A DNA stretch of 64,000 bases from assembly GCA_964035795.1 (NCBI GenBank), contig OZ038322.1:17097447-17161446 (forward strand), written 5' to 3'. How positions within the stretch are numbered: the first letter of the stretch is position 1; each line of letters starts with the position of its first letter. The notes beneath the pieces are model-generated. The model was not told the origin of the DNA and did no database searches. It saw nothing but the letters and a program-made list of their open reading frames with translations. This stretch comes from Pterobdella sp. o SKG-2022 (taxonomy: Eukaryota > Annelida > Clitellata > Hirudinida > Piscicolidae). A program made the translations under genes and the position numbers. Positions 9,901 to 20,414 of this stretch are shown in pieces.

Positions 9901-12624
9901 TTCAGTGTGGAGGCTGCAGGCAATGGGTACACAAGAAATTCAGCGGCATAAAAGGCCCTCTAACTTCGGATTTTAACTTCCGATGCGCTCGTTGCCTTGG
10001 TACAGCACTGCCTGTTGATGGGAGATTAGTGAAGGAAGTGATGATTGGTGATGAAAAACTGGAAGTTGTCCCAGAGTTCTGCTATCTTGGAGATATGTTA
10101 TCTGCAGGTGGTGGATGTGAGTTTGCTTCAATAGCACGTTGTAACTGTGCCCGGGCTAAATTTCGCCAACTTCTTCCACTCCTTGCTAATCGTCATTTAT
10201 CATTATTGACCAGAGGCCGTGCCTATTCAACCTGTGTCAGAAGAGCTATGTTACATGCTGCTGAAACATGGCCCGTAACAGTTTCCACATTGAACCGCCT
10301 TAGACGAAATGACCTTGCCATGATTCGCTGGATGTGCAACATCAAAACGAATGATAACGTTTGCTCTCACTCACTTTTTTCAAAACTTGGCATTCGGGCT
10401 GTTGAGGTAGTTCTTCGTACAAGCAGGATGAGGTGGTTCGGACATGTAGAGCGTAGCGTGGGTTGGATTTCTCAGGTGCGAAAGTTGGATTTAGATACTT
10501 GCAAGAAGCCTGGTAGGCCCAAAAATACTTGGTATGAGCCCATATTGAATTATAAAAGAAAGCTAGACATGGTTTGTGCGGATCCACTCGATCGCTCTGA
10601 ATGGAAAGGTCGACTTCGAGATAGAACTTTCAAAAAGCCCAACCCTTGGTAAAGGAAAACGGGCTATAAAAAGGATTTGATTGATTGATTGATTGAATAT
10701 TACTTTAAAACCACTATTTCAAAGGCTATGATGAACAGAATGAATCGACAAGTTTTATCCCTCCTTTGGCAGGCATTCTATGTAGGAGTGAGTGATACCT
10801 TATTTGCCTGCCCACTTGAGATAATAACTGATGTTGCGTTCAATTTTTATTTATTTTTTCTCATATTTCACATCACCATAGTTTTGATTTGTCTGTTTTA
10901 TAAAAAAATTGTTATTTTGCTCTCATTTTTACGCTATCATTGGTGGACTATTGCTATTTAAAGCATACTTGCTATACAAAATTTAAGAGGATGTCAATGA
11001 TCGTTAAATTTTTTATTATATAATTTTTCAAATGCATCTTATAAAAAGTTTTTTTTCCAGCATGAGAATGTTAATTTGAATATATAATTGAATAAATTTC
11101 AAACTGAAAATTTCAAAAATGTAAAAGCTTTTTCATCAAATATTTTCCTATTGAAAATTAAACTAAAAATACAATTATGTTTTAAGCAGTTAATTAATAA
11201 ATTTATTTGAAAAAACAGTTCAGAAAATTGTTTTTTTAAATAGTAAATGGTTTCTTTTTTTGAATAAGTTAAAATATGATTATTACCTCTAGCAAGTTTG
11301 AACTCCTAATACAAAAAAATTCATGATTTTTTATACTAACTAGCTCAAAACTAAAGGTATATTCATTTAAAAGTGATTAAATTCAAAAACTCCAGCGACC
11401 ATAGTAGTGTTCTTTAACCCATTGGAGCTGTATAGAACAAAACTGCAGTCAACACCTCTAACTCTCACACAATTGGTCAAAGCCTCCAAGACCAGTTATA
11501 ACCTGCAAGGCCCTTCATTCTTGTTTTATGGTACCTCTGCTGCGCTTTTGAGGGATGTTCCTTTTTCGGGTTGGTTGGGTTGTTTTTGTAGCTTGACTCG
11601 GTAAAGTTTGGGATTTTAAAAAATATATATGTATACCATTAAGTTTTTGATGACTTTGGATTTGATCATTAATCAATCGAATCTTTTTCATAGACTGTTT
11701 TCTTTTACAATGGTTGTGGCCATAATAATGATGAAAAATTGTATAATAAAGAAATTTCTCGTGTATTTGATTTTTTATTTATATTCTATAAAATTTGTTC
11801 GATTTATATCATTTTTTATACATTCTTCTTACAATTTCATTATTTTCATACAAATCATGAAGCAATATATAATTTCACATAAACAACTGTTTGCAGCAAT
11901 ATATTGGTATCTATATGAGAAAATCAAAAGCAAAAGACTGAAAGACCGGGGTTCTCTACACGCTATCGACAACCTCATTGCGGGGGCTGCGGCAGGATCG
12001 GTGGGTCCAAATAACATTATGCTAATATGACCTTAGCTAACAATCATATCGTAAGGACGTGCTATCTCTTCTTCAATGCTAATTTATAATTTAGTGCCAT
12101 TAAAATATCTTTATTCAATTTTATCATAATTTTTTTATATTACTTATTGTCCAACAAAATCATGTAAGTCTATTTAGAACCCGCAAGAGATGAGCAATGT
12201 TTCGATAGTGAAATAAATGTCTTAAATGAACGACCTCAAAGGTGGCAGCAGGCTTGACTGTACCTTTCGACGTGATAAAGACTCACTGGCAGATTGAACT
12301 GGGCTCTAAAAACGTCACCTCATCCACTTCAATCGACATGATCAAGACGTTGTGGAGTCGTAATGGGCCCAAAAGTCTATTTGCTGGCGAGTTTCTTGTG
12401 TTTATCGTTAGTGATCTGTAATATGTTGGTTATGGAAAAAACAATAGGCACTAATAAATGATTATAATAAACTCATCAATCGTTTGAATAAACACCCAAT
12501 GATGGCACTTTCAGGTTTTGCACCCAGACTGATAAGAGTGACTCCCGCTTGCGCAATTATGATTACCTCTTATGAGGCTCTTAAAAACTTCTTCATCCGT
12601 TACAACGCTATAGCTGAACAATAA
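6976..12624 (+). CDS. SLC25A39/40: Mitochondrial carrier, SLC25A39/40 type
   Basis: Nine exons: 6976-7135, 7213-7304, 7374-7441, 7535-7599, 10725-10787, 11396-11569, 11897-12000, 12242-12386, 12515-12624. Phases agree at every junction and give 326 residues (family about 340-360). The product is a six-helix inner-membrane carrier. All three repeats carry the PX[DE]XX[KR] signature: TPLDVVKIRLQAQ, NPLELYRTKLQ and VPFDVIKTHWQ. Family blocks are clear: RTIFRNEGVSSLWSGIFPTL, LLRDVPFSAIYWYLYEKIK and GFAPRLIRVTPACAIMITSYE. In vertebrates SLC25A39/40 import glutathione into mitochondria; the yeast homologue is Mtm1. Intron 8 has a GC donor (G|gcgagt). Intron 4 holds an RTE LINE. Matrix loop 1 is short and lacks the cysteines of vertebrate members. 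The start is the first ATG in frame; an upstream exon is possible. Confidence 0.93.
7751..7768 (+). repeat. Target-site duplication, left copy
   Basis: AATATTACTTTAAAACCA, identical to 10696-10713. The pair brackets the RTE-type LINE and marks its ends. Confidence 0.9.
7769..10695 (+). mobile_element. RTE-type LINE, near full length but degenerate
   Basis: Non-LTR retrotransposon in the sense orientation inside intron 4 of the carrier gene, bounded by an 18-bp target-site duplication and ending in a (TTGA)n tail as RTE elements do. An apurinic endonuclease region is recognisable at about 7800-8440 (GDWNGHIG; QIDHILYKR) with stops and frame shifts. The reverse transcriptase follows at about 8900-9750, with LIDLEKAYDRVPREV-like and YADDLIV catalytic motifs. 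Then comes a PHD/RING-like Cys finger (PCGVC...CGGCRQWVHKKF) and a C-terminal domain to 10652. Frame shifts near 8900 and 9190 and an in-frame TAA at 9528-9530 show the copy is inactive. In the finger, the position expected to be Cys after HKK is Phe. Confidence 0.92.
10677..10694 (+). repeat. (TTGA)n tail of the LINE
   Basis: Short tetranucleotide run at the 3' end of the RTE-type element, typical of the simple-repeat tails of that clade. Confidence 0.85.
10696..10713 (+). repeat. Target-site duplication, right copy
   Basis: Identical to 7751-7768. It ends 11 nt before carrier exon 5 (10725), so it supplies most of the region in front of that 3' splice site. Confidence 0.9.
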
Positions 12625-13925
12625 CCATTATCAATACTATTTTATTTGTGTTGTTTTTTATATTATAATAATTATAACTCAGAGTATTATTATTTTTATT
12701 ATTGCCCTTGTTGTTTTCAAATTGTTCAAAGAATCTTCCAAAATGTAGATTTTCAGTTGACAGTTTTTTTTTCATGTAAGGCATGATGAATGCATGTTAT
12801 AGTTGTTCATTATAGTTTTTTTAAATTGTTTTAGAATTTACCACCTCATTTGTTATAAGTTGGGTCGAATCATAAAACAAAACGCATTCACTCATCATCG
12901 TTTTAGTTTTGGTACTATTTTTATTTACGGTATTTTAATATCAACAAAAAATTATCATCAGATATCTAAACCATCCGAGTGGATTAGTTTCAATACAATT
13001 TGATCGAGACTTGAAAAGTATCTTGTGTCAAGACGTGTTAATTGTGTTTTTAATGATGGCTTAATTGAAGAGAAGAAAGATAATAAGCTTATGTTAAAGA
13101 TAATTATTTTACCATCTTTTGAAAATAGTTTAAATTACCATTAAGTAATATTTCTAGCTTTTTTGATGATTAATTGCTTTATAATTGGCCAGCTTTGAGA
13201 AATAATTTCAATCGAATACGCTGTGTAGTTCTTGGATCATTCATTTCATTCCGTCTCAAAAAAACTATGCTGTACTGAATTCAAGTATGGAGTAGGGTTA
13301 AAGTGCCTATTTCATGCTTGTGGTTTTGAGCTCACCGGGATGAGTATTTTGAGTTTTCATACATTGTATTCTTCTTAAGCTTTAAAATTTATTCTTGTTA
13401 TTTAGGAATTTTTTGTCTCTGAAACATGATGTATAAAATTATTTTTGATTTTAAAAAGTTTATTTGATTCAAACAAATATATTTAAAACAAAACATGAAA
13501 TTCTTATCTATGCTGTTATAATGACCAGAATTTCTGTTTGATTATCGTGAAGATTCCTTGAAAAAATGCAGCATCCTCAACAGAATAAAGAACATTAATC
13601 AAGACGCGCATCTCCATAGAATAATAAAACCACCAAAAATAGATTTTAAGAACATCAGACTATCATAATATTTAAAATAGTTCTGATACAAAAATAACCT
13701 AAAAATAAACTAGCGATATGAAGTTCTGATATTGATTTGAGAGTAAAAAGTATATATAAGAATCTACCGAAGTGCTTCCTATTCCAAATATTAAGACACT
13801 TCGCATGTCTTGAGCTGAGTTTTTTGGCTGTATTACCTTATTTCCTCCCACTGTTTCAACAATAACTCAAATTCTGAACAAATCATCAGCTTGGAAATTA
13901 ATACTGGTGAATAAATACAAAGATT
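12625..13925. other. Non-coding spacer
   Basis: AT-rich. No exon, repeat or RNA gene that I can support. Confidence 0.5.
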
Positions 13926-16900
13926 ATGGTACTTGTAAGTTGCTTGGTGAAGTGTGTCATAATGGTGGCAGTAGTGGTGGCCTATGATGTTGTGTATGAC
14001 TTAAGAGGCGAAAATAATCTCAAATACTATCGGAAACCAAGAGTTAGTACACGTTTTTAGAATTTTTCAATTATTACATGTTTTGATTAAAAAGTTTTCA
14101 TGGTTATCTGTATAAGCTTTATGTAAAAAAATACATTTTAGTTTATACGAAGAGAATAGTGCTAAACACCAATGACTAGTCAAAAATTATGATACGCAAA
14201 CTGAGTTTTCCCAAAACTCTTTATAGAAGAAAAATGAAAGACATCTTATATTTTGGTTTCATTGATATTTTGAAGCAAATAAATCCTTCAGAATTCAACA
14301 ACGTTAATAAGTTTTGAGTAGTTATTTAATAAATCTAAGGTTTTGTGATTTTTATCTGAACAAAAAAACATTGGTTAGATTATAAGGATAAAGAAAATGT
14401 CAAATTAGAACTTTGAAAAACAAGATGTGTAAAATTTTTCAAAAAAACCCGAGATAACTTCTATTTTTATGCTTTTGAAGTAATAAAAATGACGAAGTTT
14501 TAAAATTATATAATGAAAATAATTAAGATGGAAGATAATATGACGGTATTTAATATGAAATATAAAAAAGAAATAAAAACTGCCTTCGATTCTTGGATAA
14601 ACGTTCTAAAAATGCAGCGATCAATAAATCAATAAATACGGCTCTTTGATTGGCTGGTATTAGATATTTTATTTTTGTTTATCCACCAAAAAACCTGAAA
14701 AAGGTTCATAGTAATTTTTGATCAATCCATTCAATGTGTGGGACTCTTAAAAGTCTTACGCACTACAAAAGTTCCAACTTCATAGATGAACGTGGGCGTG
14801 TATTGATCGGCTGACGTCACGAGGAAAGCCTCCAATGATGTTTGTTTAATCTTCAACTTGATTAAACTCCCAATCCTCCAAATTATCGATCATCTTTTAA
14901 AGATATCCAGCTTTTATTTCATGTTTCTATTACGAATTTAAATCTACTTTTTCAAACCAGAGTTGAATACGATTACAAATGTTATTGTATTCACAATCGT
15001 TAGAGTTGAAGTCAATCGTTACCGTCTATTTTATAATTGCATTCGTACAAGCCAAAAGTCAAATATTTAATGGTGTTTTATGTAGGCGTGTGAGTCCATC
15101 TTATTTTTAACGTTTTTTTTCTAGTAACACTACCAATGTAAACTCACTCAGTATCATGGAATCAAAAATAGAAGTTTCAAGATTTTATCGTTTCAAATAT
15201 TCTTCAATCCTTTCTAAACCTTTGCAATCATAATCTTTTGGAAAGAATACCGAGTTTTCTGATGTATTTCTCTCATTTGATAGCGGCCCTACTCTATCCT
15301 ATCTAAGCAACATAGCCATTAGATTGAAATTTCATCACCTTTAACTAATTCACATATACAATTTAAGACCATTACATATTCATAAAAATCACGATACAGT
15401 CATCTGAATAATCCCCCTATAAATTCTTAAAAGTGTTTGAAGGAGCTTTCCGGGTGCTCGCACGAACTGCAATGCTGCAAAAATCATACCTGTGTCAAAA
15501 AGGAAGGTCTTCAAAGAGGTATTACTATTTTCAATACACCGAACTACTCAATAAGCCCTCTTGTTACAAAGTTGAAGGTTCGAAGCCCAGTTTGGGGACG
15601 TCTTGCTGCTTAGTTTTCTTCTGTCAATAAATAGACATTAATATAGCAACCTTGATATTATGTGATCCGATAGTGTCACACTATTTATAGATTTTTGATT
15701 GAAATATCCCATCTTAGTTGATAAAAGTTATTATACTGAATTTTGTTCAGATTAACAATTATTTTAACTTTTCAGTAAATTATCACTGGTTTTACAAACA
15801 CCCACTCGAGTGACAATCATTTTGACATTCGAAATTTCACTTTTTGACTAAACTTATTAAGGATATTTTTAGAAAAAAAAAACCAACTAAAAGTCCTCCA
15901 ACCTACAATTTATCATAAATTTGTCGTGAAAGCCATAATTTTCAAACAAGATTTATGGGGAATCAATAAGACTTAAATTATATGTCTCAAATCATACCCT
16001 CTCTTCGTCACTATTAAAAACTGTTTAAAAGTCTTTTTCAAAATATTTTTTGAAGAATTGTTTAAAAATTTGATAGCTTCAAATTAAATGTTGAAAAAAC
16101 TTCTTTCTATTTATTTTGGAGTTTTTTTGAAGTTCATTAGAAATTTTTCGTATTTACACGCAGAGAGTTGCTGTAGTTTCAAGCGTATTTTACTACAAGG
16201 AGCCATAAAGAGGCCTGTTTTAGTTCAAAAAAAATGAAAAAATTTAACTCAAAGCAGTTTTTTCGTTTTGCTTCAATTCATAAGTTGCAGCAAACAGACC
16301 TCGTCACATTTAACTATCAACCTAATCTTGTAATTCCACTAAAATTTATATATTTTGTAAGCAATAATGTGTGTTTTTATAATATAAAATTTTGAATATG
16401 GTGCTACAAACAAGATAAAAATATCGATCATCAATTTACCGAGTTCGCTAAATAAACTTCCAACCCTGCTCTAAACCAAGAACTCAATCATTTTTCATAC
16501 AAATGACTAACATTTCATAAAAAATTTTTGAATCATAAAAATGCTCTGATAGTTCTTACTACTCGTTTTGTTAAAAAGTTGTTTTAATAGGATTTTTCGC
16601 ATGTGAGTATAAGAAGACAAAACTTTTTGATTTGTCTCGTCTAATAAAGAGTTTAAATTAGCCATTTTTTTTCAAGGCCGCTGTTTGAACCTGAAACGAT
16701 TGCAGATTTGCCAAAGAGATTCTGATTGTCAGTCGTGCTGCAAATGCACACAACAACACGCTCCTTACAGAGGCAGAATCACGTCATACTGTGTAGGAGG
16801 GTTAGTTTGATTGCTTTTGAAATAAAACTTTTTGTTCGAAAAACTGCGAATGTCGTGTTCAATCGCTTTAAATGTGTAATTTGAAGTGTTGATTTTATGT

Positions 16901-17922
16901 TTGAAAGATTTTTTTGAACTAATGCTATTGAAAAATTAAAATTTTGTTTTTGATTTTATAGTAGTTTCTAAAAGAATGAAAAATGAAAAAAAGTTTCCGT
17001 TTTGTTGTTTTTATTTATATTTGAAATATTCGACATATTCCGCATACCAACTTCACATATTCTGTGTTACAAAGTCGAAACTTTTAAAAAATAAAATTTA
17101 AGAAGCTGAAATTTTCAAAACAATTTTATGTTGAGTAAATATTTCCAGGCTGAATTATGGGCTAATTTGCACCAAAAAAGAATCGAATTCTTGTGGCAAT
17201 ATTGAAAAAAACAAAGGAAATGCAAATTTCGATGAAGAAATTTTGAGCCTAAATGAGTTTGAAGAGACCCCGAAAATCGGAAAAAGCGTTGAAAATAATC
17301 CAAATACTATCAAAAACAATTACAAAAACTCACGAAGCTTAGCTATGCAGCCAGTATTTGGTTCTGATGATAGAGGTATAGAGAAAAACCGTGTGTACTT
17401 AGTGAGGTCCAGCTGGAACTCGGGGTACTACCGTGTTCCCAACCGGGCACCCCAGGTCTATGTGCCGCCTAAGATGAGCTATGGTTAGTGTTTTTTACGT
17501 TATTAGTTATAAGCGTTTTATTTTAGAGTACTATATTCGCTAAATTAAGGATAATATGAATAAATATTTTTTCTGAAGAGTGATTATGATTTTGTCTTTC
17601 AAAAAAAAATTTATATTGCCACAAAATGTTTTAACGAAACTCCAACATAGATTATTCGAAGATCAAGCAAACTTATGATTCCCTGTACGGCCCTTCGCCC
17701 TTTCATGGCAGACGAAGAGGGAGAAAGAGAGCTGATATCATAGAAGATATTTCCAATGAAGATGGCTACTACAATGAATACTCCTATGTTGATGGCGATA
17801 ATGGAAATAATAATGAGGGCATGAAAGCAAAAAGGTTTGATGAGTTGAAAAAGAAGATTTTGAAGAGCAGTGGGAGTCTATATGGTGGTGATAATGATCA
17901 TTATTTCGAAGAGAAAATTTAA
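13926..17922 (+). CDS. Secreted Cys-rich protein with dibasic site, unknown family
   Basis: Four exons: 13926-14042, 16706-16800, 17149-17483, 17651-17922 (272 residues). An alternative first junction (14046 to 16677) also keeps the frame and adds 11 residues, including another Cys. Exon 1 starts with a signal peptide (VSCLVKCVIMVAVVVAYD). Exon 2 holds a compact Cys cluster, ICQRDSDCQSCCKC, with further Cys in SYCVGG and LICTKKESNSC. The CxxxxxCxxCC spacing recalls colipase/prokineticin-like or knottin folds, but the match is too short to assign. Exon 3 has a block rich in Tyr and Val (YYRVPNRAPQVYVPPKMSY). Exon 4 carries GRRRGRKR, a strong proprotein-convertase site, then an acidic tail. It could be a prohormone or secreted ligand. 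Coding confidence is good; function is unknown. Confidence 0.72.
15420..15640 (+). repeat. Possible tRNA-derived SINE fragment
   Basis: A Pol III B-box-like motif, GGTTCGAAGCC (15577-15587), sits in a GC-richer island inside intron 1 of the Cys-rich gene, followed by a TGTCAATA motif that also follows a similar B box at 35282. I could not define the ends or a clear A box. Confidence 0.25.
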
Positions 17923-18385
17923 AGTATTAAGTATTCAAGCAGAAATCATGGAAAAATATAAATTCAAAGCATGAGTGGAGTAATTTATTTTCCAAAAATT
18001 TTTTTAAATTTTAATTTTTGAAATTTTCCCTTGCAAATTGACTTGATCTTTTAAAATGTGTTTTAAAGGTTAATATCATCAAATATGGGCACATGAAAAC
18101 TGTTAAATATAGAATTTTTATTTGAAAGATTTCTCGAATATGATCTCTTAATAAACTCTTAGACATTTTTCAGATCTATTAATTAAAAAAAATTATAAAC
18201 TGAAATTTATTGGAGTTATACTTGAAAGCTTTTTCTCAGCTAACTAAACTCTCAAAACTTTGAAACTATTTTTGAAGGTCATTTTATTTGAATTACTTTT
18301 ACATAAAGCTTTTATTACTTTCGGTGTATATTACCTGAATAATTTTAATAAAATTTTTTCTTAATAGTTCTTTTTATAGAGATAC

Positions 18386-18672
18386 AATGTTTAACAATTT
18401 TTTACGTTGATTCATGGAAGAACTTTAGTAAATTAATTGAGCAACAAAACAGCTATAATTTTCGAAAAGTTTAGCCTTATCATAAAAAATTAGCAAAAAA
18501 AGCACTTTAGTAACAATGTTTATAAAAAAGTTCAAATCATAACCAGAATTATTAAATCACTTTTTCGCTAATGTTTTTATAAGGCTAAACTTATCGATAA
18601 TTATAGCTGTTTTTTGCTCAATTAATTTACTAAAGTTCTTCCATGAATCAACGTAAAAAATTGTTAAACATT
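18386..18672. repeat. Long near-perfect inverted repeat (foldback/MITE-like hairpin)
   Basis: The left arm begins AATGTTTAACAATTTTTTAC at 18386 and runs about 110 bp. Its reverse complement ends at 18672, with only a handful of mismatches and small indels. A loop of roughly 50 bp separates the arms. No coding capacity and no obvious target-site duplication are seen. It may be a foldback or MITE element, or a dsRNA-forming locus. Confidence 0.88.
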
Positions 18673-20392
18673 ATTGCTAAGTGGATTTAAGATGTCTCTA
18701 AAAAGTTAGATATACAATACCGTTTACATGTTTAAGCTATACTATATTGTTTGAAAAATCATTCGCTAGGTTTACAAAAATTTTCTTAGTTTTGTAATGC
18801 TTGTATAAACCTTTTTTCCATTATCTCTATCTTCCAAGCGTTTCAAATTTAACAAATGCTCAAAGTACTAACAACTTAGTTAACTATTGAAAGTTTCTAT
18901 TATAATCATTGATTTATTGAGCTGTGTTGAACACAGAAATTTCATAAAAGTTTGTTCTAAATTTGAATAAATTTTGAGCTAGGTTGCATGCTATTTTGAA
19001 TATCCAAATGATGAGTATCTTGGTGTTGTGTTTAGATTGTGAATCGCCGTTCTTTCAATTGTGAATAAAAACTTCACGAGTATTGGGCCATAAATAATAG
19101 AGTTATATACTTCTTATTGAGAATACAAAATAACTTAGTTTATCTTGATAAAAGGGATTAATTTATTATATTGAAATTGTCTTGATTTATTAACCATTTA
19201 TATCAATAGTTATATAAGGATTTAATACAAGCAAGAAACTTTGATGCATATATAAATTCTCTATGAGCCCTTTCAAGTGAGATATAAAAATTAGAGAATA
19301 AAATTTAAATGAATTTACGTAACATATCAGACAAACGGAAAAAAGTTAGGGTTTTAGAGAATGAAATTCAACTGAAAATATGAATTAACAAGAAACCTAA
19401 GAGTCTATCTGTTTAAAAAATCTGCTAAAAATGATAAAGAAATCAGAAACATTACTATGAAATGACATTTTTAGAATTCCTCCTAACAAACAAAAATGAA
19501 TTGCACGAATAATATGGTATTAAAGAGAAATATTTATGATGAAATGGGTTGTTGAATTCCTATTATCAAAGCTGAGAAAGTTGTGTTTAATTTATGATAA
19601 ATCTCTTTACAAATTTTACTTTTATTCAGTTTTTTTTCAATTATTTGATAGTCTGCTTTAATTAAGATTCAAATATGCTAGCGATACCATATTTGCTATT
19701 AAAAAGTATTAAAAAATCCGTGTTAATTCTTCATTTGTTAGTTATAAATCCGTTAGTTTAATGACTCTTATATTAAAATAACTCATTAGAATTCCATGCT
19801 TTTATCATTGTAATTTGCAAGATTTAACATAAAATATTTTTGAAATCTACATTAAAATACAACTGAAGAAATTAAAAGCATTCTGAGAAGATGTTTCCAA
19901 ATATCAGTGTTGCCATTCGTATTCCAAGTCTTAAAACAAAAATATTCATTTTAGTTTATTAATAATCTTCAAGTGATTTTCTTGACTAATCTCATTTGCG
20001 AGCTTAATTTTACGTAAAAAATGTACTTCTGGTGAGATATAAGTGTTTTTTGACTTTATTTTGTTTTTTTTCAGCTAAGGCTTAACTGTTATCCCTTTAT
20101 TTCCATGTTTTCTTATCTTAAATGTTTTTAAAAAGATGCTTTAAGAATCAGTTTTGCTTCACTCAAGTTTATAGACAGATTTCAACTTAAGCATGTCTAT
20201 TAAACTTGTATGCTAATAATTAACCGAAATATTAACTTTAATCTACTTTAAATTCTTTTAAAAGACTTTTTAAAAGTGGTCTCAAAAAACTTCAATTTAA
20301 TTTTTTAGTTAACTTTTCAATTTAAAATAAATGAAGGAGAAACAGAAGTGAATCATATAGAGAGAGATATATATTCAAAAGAGCTACATACA

Positions 20393-20414
20393 TATATATA
20401 TATATATATATATC
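20393..20414. repeat. (TA)n microsatellite
   Basis: Uninterrupted TA dinucleotide run. Confidence 0.9.
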
